Origin: Saprospirales bacterium
GTDB lineage: Bacteria > Bacteroidota > Bacteroidia > Chitinophagales > Saprospiraceae
Direction of reading: 5' to 3'
DNA: 64,000 bases
NCBI GenBank assembly: GCA_016719895.1
Contig: JADJYG010000001.1
Span: 62,001 to 126,000, forward strand
Made by a program: the position numbers and the translations under genes
Shown here: piece by piece, positions 16,962 through 27,400 of the stretch
Position numbering within the stretch: the stretch's first letter is position 1
How the letters are laid out: each line of letters starts with the position of its first letter
Notes under the pieces: generated by a model
Seen by the model: the letters and a program-made list of their open reading frames with translations, nothing else
The model's database searches: none
What the model was told of the DNA's origin: nothing

Positions 16962-17564
16962 ATGAGTACCCTTCTGATCGGGAGTTTATTATTGAGCATT
17001 TTTCACGCTATGATACCCAGCCATTGGCTTCCGGTGCTGGCTATCGGCCGGCAGGAGGGCTGGTCGGCCCGGCAGACCCTCTGGATCACCTTTCTCACCG
17101 GCATGGCACACGTGTTGAGTACCGTACTCGCCGGTATCGCTTTAGCTGGTTTGGGCGGACTGCTGGCGCACCGGATGGAAACGTTCACCCGTTGGCTGGC
17201 GCCTGTGTTATTAGCTTTACTCGGATTATTTTATATTTACCAACATTACCGGCACCACCATTTTCACCTGCACCGGCAAACTACCGGTTGGGGAGTGATC
17301 GGCACCCTCGCGGTTGCCATGTTTTTGTCGCCTTGCCTTGAAATAGAGGGCTATTTTTTAGCGGCAGGGCAGTATGGCTGGGGATTTGTAGCTTCCCTGG
17401 CGCTGTTGTACGGTACTGTCACCATCAGCGGTATGCTAATCTGGGTATCCCTGGCATTGCACGGCCTCCAACGCCTCGATTGGCATGCCCTGGAACACAA
17501 TGCCGGCCTGATCACCGGCATCACCCTGCTGTTTTCCGGATTTGTCTTGTTATGGTTTGGGTAA
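16962..17564 (+). CDS. Polytopic membrane protein, metal-transport context
   Basis: 200 residues with about six membrane segments and a His-rich loop (H-Y-R-H-H-H-F-H-L-H, about residues 93-102). Early segments have the H-x4-P-S-H-W-L-P pattern and G-M-A-H-V-L-S-T of NicO/RcnA- or TauE-like transporters. Set between the HMA chaperone and a CDF exporter, it probably moves or senses a divalent or copper ion. I cannot name a specific substrate; the His loop is a direct observation and the transport role an inference. Confidence 0.6.
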   Translation: MSTLLIGSLLLSIFHAMIPSHWLPVLAIGRQEGWSARQTLWITFLTGMAHVLSTVLAGIALAGLGGLLAHRMETFTRWLAPVLLALLGLFYIYQHYRHHHFHLHRQTTGWGVIGTLAVAMFLSPCLEIEGYFLAAGQYGWGFVASLALLYGTVTISGMLIWVSLALHGLQRLDWHALEHNAGLITGITLLFSGFVLLWFG

Positions 17565-17600
17565 AGGCGTTGGAACCTGTACAGAATATTCCATTATCCT

Positions 17601-18527
17601 ATGGCGCATACACATCACGATCACCAGCACCTTCACCAGCATGGCCCGGCCAGGATGGATCAGCTGACCGTACGGTTCGTTTGGGGCATAGGGCTAAACC
17701 TGGCGTATGTTGCCGTGGAGGGTGCAGCCGGATTTATAACCGGGTCGTTGGCATTGCTGACCGATGCCGGGCATAACCTGAGCGATGTAGGAGGTTTGGC
17801 CCTGGCGCTATTTGCCTTTCACCTGGCACGCCGGCAACCAACCCGGCAATATTCGTATGGCTTCCGGAAATTCACGATTTGGGCATCCTTGCTGAATGGA
17901 CTGCTGCTGCTGGTTGCCGTCGGCGGTATCGGTTATGAAGCCGCCCGGCGTTTAGCGCAACCGCCGCAGATACCAGGTGGAACCGTAGCCCTGATAGCCG
18001 GCATTGGCATTGCAGTCAATACTTTGTCGGCGTGGTTGTTTTACCGGGACAAAGCGCATGACCTTAATGTAAAAGGCGCATACCTGCATTTAGCCGCCGA
18101 TGCCGCTATTTCCGCAGGCGTGGTACTGGCGGGCTTGCTGATGCATTGGACGGGCTGGCACTGGCTGGACCCCGTGATCGGTTTTTTGGTATTATCTGTT
18201 ATTATCTGGAGTGTTTGGGGGTTATTAGGCAGGAGTATCCGATTGGCCCTGGATGGCGTGCCGCCGCAGATCGATCCGCTGGAAATAAAACGAGCTGCCC
18301 TCGGCATCCATGGAATCAGCAATATTCATCACGTGCATATTTGGGCTATGAGTACCCTGGAGAATGCGCTCACGGCGCATCTGGTGTTGGCAGACCACGT
18401 CAATCCGGAAGAAGCGGCCAGGGTCAAGCAGCGCTTTCGACATGCCCTGGAGCATATGAACATACAACACGCGACCCTGGAGACTGAATACGCATCGGAC
18501 CATTGCAACAATCCGGATTGCGGATAA
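17601..18527 (+). CDS. czcD: Cation diffusion facilitator (CzcD-like)
   Basis: 308 residues. A His-rich N-terminus (M-A-H-T-H-H-D-H-Q-H-L-H-Q-H) precedes six membrane segments. The binding-site residues of CDF exporters are visible in L-L-T-D55-A-G-H58-N-L-S-D62 and in H163-x3-D167. The C-terminal cytoplasmic domain contains H-H-V-H-I-W-A-M-S. Such exporters remove Zn2+, Co2+ or Cd2+ in exchange for protons. It completes the metal block begun by copA, and its stop is four bases from a convergent gene. Confidence 0.88.
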   Translation: MAHTHHDHQHLHQHGPARMDQLTVRFVWGIGLNLAYVAVEGAAGFITGSLALLTDAGHNLSDVGGLALALFAFHLARRQPTRQYSYGFRKFTIWASLLNGLLLLVAVGGIGYEAARRLAQPPQIPGGTVALIAGIGIAVNTLSAWLFYRDKAHDLNVKGAYLHLAADAAISAGVVLAGLLMHWTGWHWLDPVIGFLVLSVIIWSVWGLLGRSIRLALDGVPPQIDPLEIKRAALGIHGISNIHHVHIWAMSTLENALTAHLVLADHVNPEEAARVKQRFRHALEHMNIQHATLETEYASDHCNNPDCG

Positions 18528-18531
18528 AATT

Positions 18532-18888
18532 TCAGGATTTTTCCAGGGCTTCCCGGTCTGCCTTTTTCAGGGTTTTGACGGCTTGTTCGTAGGAGTGATC
18601 GATCAGGTGGCGAAGGGTATGGCCGCTGAGAGCGCCATCAAATTCGACCGTATTCCAGTGTTTTTTATTCATGTGCCAGCCTGGTTGCACTTCGGGGTAT
18701 TGCTCGCGCAATTCGAGGGCATAGTCCGGATCGCATTTGAGGTTGACGGTAAAACGCTCGGCGTCAAGCCCTGTAATGGCAAAAATTTTGGCCATTACCC
18801 GCACGCACAGCGTCATCTCGTCGAACGGAAAATCTTCTGTGACGCCTTTTTTTGCGAGGCAATATTCCCGGAATTGGTCGATATCCAT
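18532..18888 (-). CDS. MmcQ/YjbR family protein
   Basis: 118 residues with the typical F-P-F-D-E-M-T-L-C-V-R-V-M, K-C-D-P-D-Y-A, Q-P-G-W-H-M-N-K-K-H-W-N-T-V segments of the YjbR DNA-binding-like fold. These proteins are proposed to bind DNA but have no settled role. Located 20 bases downstream of the deoxynucleoside kinase on the same strand. Confidence 0.85.
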   Translation of the reverse strand: MDIDQFREYCLAKKGVTEDFPFDEMTLCVRVMAKIFAITGLDAERFTVNLKCDPDYALELREQYPEVQPGWHMNKKHWNTVEFDGALSGHTLRHLIDHSYEQAVKTLKKADREALEKS

Positions 18889-18908
18889 AACCCGAAAGGA
18901 GTTGTGCG

Positions 18909-19559
18909 TTAAAATAATCCGTGCAATTCGGCTTGTACCATTTCCAGCACTTTTCCGGAATCTTCGGGGCTGTTTTGAAAGTCGAAATTATCGACATTAA
19001 TAATCAACAGGCGCCCTTCTCCGTAGTTGGTGATCCAGTTTTCATAGCGTTCGTTGAGTCGTTTGAGGTAATCGATACTGATACTGCCTTCGTAGTCGCG
19101 GCCGCGCATTTGAATATGTTCTACCAATGTGGGGATACTCGCCCGCAGGTAGATCATCAAATCCGGCGGTTTGATCTGGGAGATAATGGATTGAAACAGC
19201 GTGGTATAATTCTCAAAATCCCGGCGTTCCATCAGCCCCATATCCGCCAGGTTGGGCGCAAAAATGTAGGCATCTTCGTAAATCGTACGGTCCTGTATTA
19301 CGGTACGGTTGCCCTGCTGGATGCGCAGCATTTGCAGGTATCGGCTGGAGAGGAAAAAAACCTGCAGATTAAACGACCAGCGTTTCATGTCCAGGTAAAA
19401 GTCGGCCAGGTAAGGATTGTTTTCTGTATCTTCGTAATGCACATCCCAGCCAAAGTGCCGTGCGAGCATTTCACTGAGGGTGGTTTTTCCAGCACCGATG
19501 TTGCCAGCGATGGCGACATGTTTGATAAGCATCTTGTCTGTGGGCAAGGTTCCGTTCAT
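18909..19559 (-). CDS. Deoxynucleoside kinase
   Basis: 216 residues. A phosphate-binding P-loop (A-I-A-G-N-I-G-A-G-K-T-T-L) leads, followed by D-R-T-I-Y-E-D (the E/D-R-S-like catalytic motif) and a C-terminal lid with R-G-R-D-Y-E. It phosphorylates deoxynucleosides for salvage in the cytoplasm; deoxyadenosine/deoxyguanosine is usual in this family, but specificity is not readable here. The ATG at 19559 is chosen; a second possible start is at 19532, immediately before the P-loop. It is divergent from gatC with about 100 bases between. Confidence 0.85.
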   Translation of the reverse strand: MNGTLPTDKMLIKHVAIAGNIGAGKTTLSEMLARHFGWDVHYEDTENNPYLADFYLDMKRWSFNLQVFFLSSRYLQMLRIQQGNRTVIQDRTIYEDAYIFAPNLADMGLMERRDFENYTTLFQSIISQIKPPDLMIYLRASIPTLVEHIQMRGRDYEGSISIDYLKRLNERYENWITNYGEGRLLIINVDNFDFQNSPEDSGKVLEMVQAELHGLF

Positions 19560-19663
19560 TCTTTTACATTTGTGCGGGGCGAAGGTAGGAAAAACACCGT
19601 ACGTTGTTCGTTGATCCCTGGACGTTTGCCGACCATCTGTTGCCAATCATCTATCCTTTTTTT

Positions 19664-19951
19664 ATGCAGTTGGATAAAAATGTTATTTCACGGCTGGAAA
19701 AACTGGCGCGGCTGCAGCTGGATGACCGGGAAAAAGAAATATTCTCGCGGGATTTGACCAGGATACTTGCCATGGTGGACAAACTCCTGGAATTGGATAC
19801 TTCCGGGATACCGCCACTGGCCTCCCCCACCGAGGCGCCGCAGAATTATCGCGATGATGAACACATCGAATACTTGGATCCGGAGGCGGCGCTCCGCAAC
19901 GCTCCAAAGCAGGACGGCCATTTTTTTTTAGTACCCAAAGTGATTGAATAA
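19664..19951 (+). CDS. gatC: Asp-tRNA(Asn)/Glu-tRNA(Gln) amidotransferase subunit C
   Basis: 95 residues. It is the small clamp that holds GatA and GatB in the transamidation complex. The segments I-S-R-L-E-K-L-A-R-L-Q-L and R-D-L-T-R-I-L-A-M-V-D-K-L fit the family. The ATG at 19664 gives the usual start; an upstream in-frame start at 19604 adds a region that belongs to the divergent leader. gatA and gatB are not adjacent. A 58-residue membrane protein follows. Confidence 0.85.
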   Translation: MQLDKNVISRLEKLARLQLDDREKEIFSRDLTRILAMVDKLLELDTSGIPPLASPTEAPQNYRDDEHIEYLDPEAALRNAPKQDGHFFLVPKVIE

Positions 19952-19969
19952 ACAAACCAGCAGCCGACC

Positions 19970-20146
19970 ATGGCGGACAACAACAACACAAAATATTCAT
20001 CCTGGCTGCTCCTGGTAGCGGGAGCGTTTTTCGCATTACTCCTTTTGACCTATTTTCTCTTTCCTGCCCTAGTTTCAAAATTTGCCAGCCTGATCGGGGG
20101 GCTGCTGGTCGTCGTAACCGGTCTGTTCCTCCGCAGGAAAAAATAA
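19970..20146 (+). CDS. Small membrane protein, 58 residues
   Basis: ATG at 19970, 18 bases after gatC on the same strand. It has a polar N-terminus (M-A-D-N-N-N-T-K-Y), a long hydrophobic stretch that could form two membrane passes (residues 11-33 and 40-53), and a basic end F-L-R-R-K-K. No family is recognised. Its position between gatC and an ABC ATPase gene suggests cotranscription. Confidence 0.6.
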   Translation: MADNNNTKYSSWLLLVAGAFFALLLLTYFLFPALVSKFASLIGGLLVVVTGLFLRRKK

Positions 20147-20174
20147 CTTGATCAACGTTCAAAGAACTTGCCTT

Positions 20175-20897
20175 ATGCTTATCTCCATTCAACACCTCAA
20201 TAAAACCTACATCATGGGCATGGAAAAGGTGGAAGCCCTCAAAGATGTGAGCCTGGATATCGCTAAAAATGAATATGTGGCGCTCATGGGGCCTTCGGGC
20301 AGCGGAAAATCTACTTTAATGAACCTGTTAGGTTGCCTTGACTCTCCCTCCAGCGGCCAGTATTGGCTCAATGGCATCGAGGTAAGCACCATGAACGACA
20401 GCGAACTGGCAGAAGTCCGGAACAAACAAATCGGCTTTGTATTTCAAACGTTTAACTTGCTCCCGCGGCTATCGGCGCTGGAAAATGTAGCACTTCCACT
20501 GGTATACGCCGGGTATTCGAAAGCGGCCCGCCTGGAAAAAGCCCGCGCCACCCTGGAATCCGTTGGATTGGGCGACCGGATATTGCACCGGCCCAACGAG
20601 CTTTCTGGTGGCCAGCGCCAACGCGTGGCCATTGCGCGCGCGCTGGTGAATGACCCTGCCATTATTTTGGCCGACGAGCCAACAGGGAACCTGGATACGA
20701 GGACCTCCTATGAGATCATGAGCTTGTTTGAGCAAATACACCAATCGGGCAATACAGTGATCCTGGTGACGCACGAACAGGACATCGCCCGGCACGCGCA
20801 CCGCATCGTCCGGCTTCGCGACGGTTTGGTCGAATCGGATCAACCCAACGAAGATTATGTCAAGTTTAGTGGGGCGCCCGTTCTGGCCGGCGGTTAG
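20175..20897 (+). CDS. ABC transporter ATP-binding protein (LolD/MacB type)
   Basis: 240 residues. Walker A G-P-S-G-S-G-K-S-T, Q-loop V-F-Q, signature L-S-G-G-Q-R-Q, Walker B I-I-L-A-D-E-P-T and the H-loop V-T-H-E are present. The Y-x-M-G-M-E-K-V-E-A-L-K-D-V-S start and N-L-L-P-R-L-S-A-L-E-N-V fit ATPases for MacB/LolCDE-type membrane complexes that move lipoproteins or peptides. No permease gene is next to it. The first in-frame ATG at 20175 begins the conserved N-terminus. Confidence 0.88.
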   Translation: MLISIQHLNKTYIMGMEKVEALKDVSLDIAKNEYVALMGPSGSGKSTLMNLLGCLDSPSSGQYWLNGIEVSTMNDSELAEVRNKQIGFVFQTFNLLPRLSALENVALPLVYAGYSKAARLEKARATLESVGLGDRILHRPNELSGGQRQRVAIARALVNDPAIILADEPTGNLDTRTSYEIMSLFEQIHQSGNTVILVTHEQDIARHAHRIVRLRDGLVESDQPNEDYVKFSGAPVLAGG

Positions 20898-20918
20898 TTT
20901 TTTTTATTTCTGCCCGGG

Positions 20919-21989
20919 CTACAAAGCTTTTAAAAGTTGTTCTTCCAGGTCTGTGCGTGGATTGACCGCAAAAATATTACCCTGGCGATCGATGAGAAAC
21001 GTTGCAGGTATGGCCCGAACGCCGTAGACAGCGGCCGGCGCGCTGTTCCAAAACTGCAGATCGCTGACGTGGTTATCCCAAACCAGGCCGTCTTTTTCAA
21101 TGGCAGCCACCCAGGCGTCTTTTTGGCCGGGCCGGTCGAGCGATACGCTGAAGACATCGAAGCCCTTGTCTTTGTATTTATTGTACACCTCCACCACATG
21201 CGGATTCGCCATCCGACAGGGGCGGCACCAACTGGCCCAGAAGTCCAGCAGGACAACTTTTCCCTTCAGGGACGAAAGAGCGCGGACCTTTCCATCGGGG
21301 CCGGGCAGGCTGATTTCCGGCGCCGGCTGGCCAACCTGAATGGAGGCGGTGGCTTGTTGTTGCTGGAGTTGCTTTTCCAGGCCGCCGACCATGTTGGCAA
21401 ATTCAGAGGCATATTTTGAATCCGGCATTGCCTCATTCAATGCCTGCCGGGCGTTTTTGAATTCCTGGAGGTGATCGCCTGCATTACGGCCTAACAATTG
21501 AGCGGTAAAAAACGCCCGCATGAGCGGCGTGCAGCCTTTGCTTATAAATCCCTTGGCAGCCTCGGGGGTCATTTGCGGGGCAGCCATCATTTCCTTAACC
21601 ACTTTGGCGTAGCACAAAAACGTTTCGGAGCCGGTCACTTGCACATCCATCCGGTCGATGGTATTCAGGTCGCCTGAAATTTCAACGGTCTTATCCGCAG
21701 CGCCCAGCATGAAAAACATCCGTTTCGCGCCGATCGTTAGCCGGTACAACCCTTCAGTGAAGGGTTCTTTTTGCTCTATGGTAAACCCACCCGATGCATT
21801 GCACGAGGCCCGGCCGATGGCGACTGGAGCGGTGTTTTGATCAAAATACAATTGCTCCAGCAACACCTGCAAATTGGCAGCATTGCCGATCGTGCCTTTG
21901 AAGGTATGATTGACCGGCCCGGTCTGACAGGCAGAGCCGATGGCAAATGCCGGCAGCAGGATCATTAAAAGGTATTTTATTCTTTTCAT
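20919..21989 (-). CDS. TlpA-like thioredoxin lipoprotein with N-terminal DUF4369-type domain
   Basis: 356 residues. A lipoprotein signal ends at about residue 21 (F-A-I-G-S-A-C). The N-terminal half is a DUF4369-like beta domain, and the C-terminal half is a TlpA/ResA/AhpC-TSA thioredoxin fold with W-C-R-P-C in F-W-A-S-W-C-R-P-C and cis-Pro I-P-A-T-F. Such proteins reduce disulfides outside the inner membrane. The ATG at 21989 begins the signal. It lies 43 bases downstream of purL on the same strand. Confidence 0.85.
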   Translation of the reverse strand: MKRIKYLLMILLPAFAIGSACQTGPVNHTFKGTIGNAANLQVLLEQLYFDQNTAPVAIGRASCNASGGFTIEQKEPFTEGLYRLTIGAKRMFFMLGAADKTVEISGDLNTIDRMDVQVTGSETFLCYAKVVKEMMAAPQMTPEAAKGFISKGCTPLMRAFFTAQLLGRNAGDHLQEFKNARQALNEAMPDSKYASEFANMVGGLEKQLQQQQATASIQVGQPAPEISLPGPDGKVRALSSLKGKVVLLDFWASWCRPCRMANPHVVEVYNKYKDKGFDVFSVSLDRPGQKDAWVAAIEKDGLVWDNHVSDLQFWNSAPAAVYGVRAIPATFLIDRQGNIFAVNPRTDLEEQLLKAL

Positions 21990-22032
21990 AACAATTGATT
22001 TATAATATCTTGGTTGTAATTTCAATTATCGG

Positions 22033-24266
22033 CTATGCTTGCATAATTTCTGCCAGCAGCTGTTCATAGTTGCGTTTCCAATCGGACACTTGCCCCCAGT
22101 TGTCGCCATCAATTTCCACTGCTGTTCCGGCAGTGGCGCCCAAAAACTCGAAAGTTTGCTTGTTGTTCTTTAAAAAACGCTCCAATGCCGCCGCTTGTTC
22201 TGGCCGTGCCGAAATAATCACCCGGCTTTGTGCCTCGCCGAAGAGCCAGGCATCTTTTCGGACAACGGGGTTGAATTGAACAGAAAAGCCAATGCCACCA
22301 GGCATCGCTGCTTCCATCAGCGCCACAAAGAGCCCACCGTCTGAAACATCGTGCACGGATTCAACCAAGCCCTGGCTGATAATTGCCTTTACCGTTTGTT
22401 GCAGCTGCAACTCTTCTTCCATCTCAAAATGCGGGCAGGGGCTATACTCCACCCCATGCACTTCGCGCAGGTATTCGCTGCTTCCCAGATCGTTCCTGCT
22501 GGCGCCAAGCAGGTAGATACGGTCGCCGGCAGATTTGAAATCCAGTGTCATTATCCGGTTATAATCATCGAGCAGGCCGAGCATACCGATAGTAGGAGTC
22601 GGGTATACCGGAATAACCTTGCCGTTGTCGGTATATTGGTTGTAAAAACTGACATTACCGCCGGTCACCGGCGTTTCAAATGCCCTGCAGGCATCTCCCA
22701 TGCCTTTTATGGCCTGCGCAAACTGAAAATAAACTTCCGGGTTATATGGGTTGCCAAAATTCAGGCAATTGGTAATAGCGACCGGGTCGGCTCCGGAACA
22801 GACAATATTACGGGCTGCCTCGCTTACGGCAATCATACCGCCTTTATAGGGGTCGGCATAAACGTAGGCGGCGTTGCAGTCTGTGGTCAAGGCCAGCGCC
22901 TTTCGGGTGCCTTTGATATAAACGACTGCGGCATCGGCATGCCGGTTAGTCGTCATCGTTCCGGTGCGCACCATCGAATCGTACTGCCGGGTGATCCAGT
23001 TTTTAGATCCGATATTCGGGGAAGACCAAATGGTTTTAGCCGCAGCGAGCAGATCAGCCGGTTCGGGAATCTGTTGGAGGTCAAATTTTTCAATTCTATC
23101 GAGGTAGTCCGGGCGTTTTTGTTCGCGCACATACACTGGGGCGCCGCCGCCTAAAACCAGGCTTTCGGCGGGCACATCGGCTACTTTTGTTCCGTGCCAA
23201 AAGTACTCCAGGCGCCCGCCGGCGGTGGTCTGCCCGATCAATTCGCAGGGCAGGTCCCATTTTTCAAAAACAGCCTTTATTTCGGCCTCCCGGCCGGGCT
23301 TGCACACGATCAGCATGCGCTCCTGGCTTTCGGAAAGCAGGATTTCCCAAGCCTTCATATTGGCCTGGCGCTGCGGGGCTTTGTCGAGGTCGATCCGCAT
23401 ACCGACACCGGACTTTGCACTCATTTCGGATGTGGAACACGTGATACCAGCCGCGCCCATATCCTGCATACCCACAATAGCGCCGGTTTGAATGGCCTCC
23501 AGCGAGGCTTCCAGTAAGAGTTTTTCCTGGAAAGGGTCGCCTACTTGAACCGCAGGCAGGTCTTCATGGCTGTCTTCGCTCAGGTCGGCGGAGGCAAAAG
23601 TAGCGCCGTGAATACCGTCTTTTCCCGTTGCCGAGCCAACGATAAAAACCGGGTTGCCCGGCTCACCGGCTGTAGCGCTCACGGTTTGGCCGGCCTTTAC
23701 GATTCCAACCGACATAGCATTAACCAAAATGTCGTGGTGATAGCAATCGTAGAAATATACTTCCCCCCCCACCGTAGGCACACCGAAGCAATTGCCATAG
23801 TCGCCAATGCCTTTGACAACGCCGGCAATGAGGCGTTTCATGCGCGGATTGTCGGGTTTGCCAAAACGCAGGGAGTTCAGGGAAGCGATCGGCCGGGCGC
23901 CCATCGTGAATATGTCGCGGTGAATACCCCCTACTCCGGTGGCAGCTCCCTGGTAGGGTTCGATAGCCGATGGATGGTTATGGCTTTCAATTTTAAAGGC
24001 GCAGCCCAGTCCGTCGCCGATGTCCACCAATCCGGCATTTTCCTCGCCGGCGCCCACCAGCAATTGTTTGCCGGAGCGCGGAAGTGTTTTTAACTGAAGT
24101 ATGGAGTTTTTATACGAGCAATGCTCGCTCCACATGACCGAATACACAGAGAGCTCCGTGAAGTTGGGGGTGCGGCCTAAGATTTTTTGATTTTATCAAA
24201 CTCATCTGGCGACAGGCCCAAGCCTTGGGCCGTTTCGAGGGTGGGCAGCGGCTCCGCTGTAACCAT
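22033..24266 (-). pseudogene. purL: Phosphoribosylformylglycinamidine synthase PurL, frameshifted at an A6 run
   Basis: It makes formylglycinamidine ribonucleotide in purine synthesis. The main part ends at 22033 and carries S-V-M-W-S-E-H-C-S-Y-K-N-S, E-S-H-N-H-P-S-A-I-E-P-Y-Q-G-A-A-T-G-V-G-G and later ATP-grasp-like AIRS domains. An N-terminal piece (ATG at 24266, E-T-A-Q-G-L-G-L-S-P-D-E-F-D-K-I-K-K) stops in the neighbouring frame; adding one base to the A6 run at 24183-24188 joins them as I-K-K-I-L-G-R-T-P-N-F-T-E-L. The joined protein has 744 residues, the usual length of short-form PurL. Purine synthesis is usually essential, so an assembly error is likelier than a real loss. Confidence 0.9.
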
Positions 24267-24308
24267 GGAATACAAAAAGTGATTGTGTGATCGGCTCAAT
24301 AGCCGCCG

Positions 24309-24316
24309 CAAAGATA
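24309..24316 (-). promoter_or_regulatory. Bacteroidota -7 box for purL
   Basis: TATCTTTG on the minus strand, 42 bases before the restored purL start at 24266. Confidence 0.45.
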
Positions 24317-24406
24317 CTAGAAGCCGCTTCAAAATCACCGCAGGAAGTAAAAAGTGTCGCGGGTGGTAGGATCATTTTATGGAAATTATATAATCCCGGA
24401 AGGAAT

Positions 24407-27400
24407 ATGCCTAAATTCCGCCAGAATTCCGAAAATTTGCCCCCTGCAGCCGGTATGCCCAAAGAAAAGATCCATATTTTTATATCCTTTGACCCTTCCG
24501 ACGTCCAAACTGCGGAAGGGCTTTACCGGTATCTGAACCAGGCATTGGAAGACCGGGAACTGGTCTTTTGGAACCCGATGCAGATAGCGGAAGAAGATTA
24601 CCGCAAGGAGGCCGGGCAATTTTTAGAGAAAACACAGCTGTTTATTGCTTGCCTTTCCACCCATTACCTGGATAGTCCAAACACCCGGTGGTCGGTAGAT
24701 TTTGCCTTGATGGAGCAAAAACGGCGGGCCGGATTTCATATCCTCGTTGTGCTGGCGCAGGCAGCCTTTGTGCCGGCAGCACTGGCCGGTTTTCCCTTGG
24801 CGCCCGCGCCTGATCAGCCGGTGGAAGGGTATTCGCTCAGCCGTGAAATTCAGTTGAAACGCACCGTTCAAAAGGGCGTCGACTTATTATTTGGCGTAGA
24901 CCGGACGGGCGATTTATTTATCCTACCCGAGGAGGCAGCGTTTGTGCTGGCGTTTGAAGATGTCCGGGAACGCCTCCTGGTTTGGCTGGAACACTGCGAC
25001 CTGGAACCCTTGTTTCTCTTGCTCAAGCAACTTTTACATCCGGAGAAAACGCCCGATGCCCTGTTTCAGTTGGAAGACGCTTTTGGCGAGTGGCGCCAGC
25101 AAACGCAGCGAAGCAAGCTCAGTTTTGACGTTTTTAACCAGACCGTCCGCGCCATACGCCTCGACCTGGGCCACCTGATCGAACGCCTCGACCAAAGCCA
25201 ATGCCGGAACAACTGGCCGGTACTGTTTGCCAACACGTATTATGGTCTGAAGCCGGTGAACGTTCCCACCGATCCGCTGTCGGGCCTGTTCCTGCCGTCC
25301 GGCGAAATTCAAATCCCGCAAACCCTGAACCTGCCGGCAACGCCCCCGGCAGAGCCGCCTTCGCCCGGCAGTACCGGCGCTCTGACGGTGCAACAGCAAC
25401 AGGAATTCCGGCGCAATCTTCTACTGGCGCAGGACGCCATCGGGATGGGGCAATTCGGGCGTGCCCATACCTTATGCGAGCAAGTGCGCGGCAACATCGA
25501 CCCGCAATCGGCTCAGTTATATGAACTGCTGCTGATCTCCTATCTGAAAAAAGAAGGCCCGGACCGGATCATACATGATGCCGTATACGGTAGTGGCGCC
25601 AAGCTCAACCATGTCATCGTTTATGCCGGGCGCTTTGCCGATTACCAACGCCAGGATATATGCCCCACCGAAGCAGACGCCTACAACCTGCGCGCTACGG
25701 CACAAGCTTTATCCGATGCCCTGCTGCGGCTTTACAGTACCTATCAAAACGATTATATCCTGCACACCGGGCGTTATGCCAAAGAAGTGCCCGACAACCG
25801 GGCGGCTATAGCGCATTGTGTCCAGGTGGGTATGGTGGTTTACCGGACCGTTCATCCGTACCGCGGATTTTTAGAATTGGCCGCAAACGAACTTTGCAAC
25901 GGCGGCAAGTACGATTATATCCGTCAGGTAGAAATAATAGACGATACGTTTCGCTTTGCCTCCCATGAAGACTTTGGCATCGAAAGTGAAATCCGGGAAA
26001 TCATTGGGATGCTGGAGGCTGTTTCGCCGGACGACGATGATGCGCTGATGAACCGGCAACTGCGCGAAAACTTGTTTTTCAACCTGAAGGCAAAGCGGTT
26101 GCGGTTGCAAGCTCAAATGGAAGCGGAACGCCGGCGTTACCTGCATTTTACCGACTTGCGCGATTCGGTAATCGAACTGGTGCATGCGGCATTATTGGGC
26201 TATAAAATTTTTGGCGACCGGGATTATCCCGACCCGGAATCCTTCCTCCGGCTGGCCCTCGAACAATTGTTGCCCGGCCTGCTCCTGCCTACGGTATCCG
26301 GTACATCCGCGAAGGCGGTCGGCGATTTGCGCTGGTTTACCCTGGATGCCTCCGGCCAGGTGGGCGCCCATCCCGACTGCGCGCGATTCCGGTTCGATGT
26401 GACCGCAGTAGTGGAAAAAATTGTACGTGACCACGCCGGGCAGGCCAGCTGGCTTCAGGTACACCCCAATATCAAAATGGAGGTATACCGGCAGCTGATG
26501 GCCGATACACAAAAAATGTATCAGCACATGGCCGGGGAATTAAAGTGGACGGATATACGGCGACCGAATGAAACGGACGCCCGGCAGGCAGTCATCGAGT
26601 GTTTGCGCCAGTGGAAAAGCGCCAGCCTTGCCTACCCGGCCTACGCCGCGGAACACCGGCAGCAAATCCTCCAGGAATTGACCGGCAACAAACTCCTGCT
26701 TTGGATGCGGATTGATCCGCCCCGTCTGGTCACCGAGGCAGACAGTACCGGATTGGGGTACGATGCCGTGGCTGAATACCAGGAATTATTGGAAAAAAAC
26801 CATGATATCGACCCCGCAGAGGCCAATAAACTGTTGGCAAACAATCTTTTCCGGCGGCAGATCCGGCCCGATTTCGACCTGCTCCCTGCCGGCGAGGAAA
26901 AACACCGGCACGAGCTATCCTCGCTGCTCGTGCAGGCGCTTCATGGCTATCGCGATTTGTTCGAAGCGCCGGAATACCTGGATTTTGTTTTGAGGAGCTG
27001 ACTGCGGAACACAAATTGCGATGGATCGATGTTTCAGAGCAGGGAGAAGCCATCGCCTGGGCGAGTGGGGCGCATCTTCCGTTTGACCCACCAGACATCC
27101 TCCGGCAATTGACGCAGCTGCTGCCCGGTCGTTTCCCTCCGCTGGAGGCGCGCCAACGCATCGCTAACCGCCGGCATGCCGATTTAAAGGCCCGGTATTT
27201 TCGCGAGATCAGCGAATACTCCCATGAAAACAGGCAAATCGAACGGCGTATTGCCATCGAGATCATCCGGAAATTAAAAGGCCTGTTCTTGTATTACCCG
27301 GATGCGCAATTTCTCGAATTGCCCATCCGCGAACTCGAAGGCCATGGTCGCATTCGATGGAGGGAAGACTTCCTGGGTATTTTTCCTTCGCGATCGAACC

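Noticed and set aside
26980..27020. Programmed frameshift in the TIR-like gene
   Set aside because: No slippery heptamer plus downstream pseudoknot is obvious, and the same kind of change occurs in five other genes, so an assembly cause is simpler.
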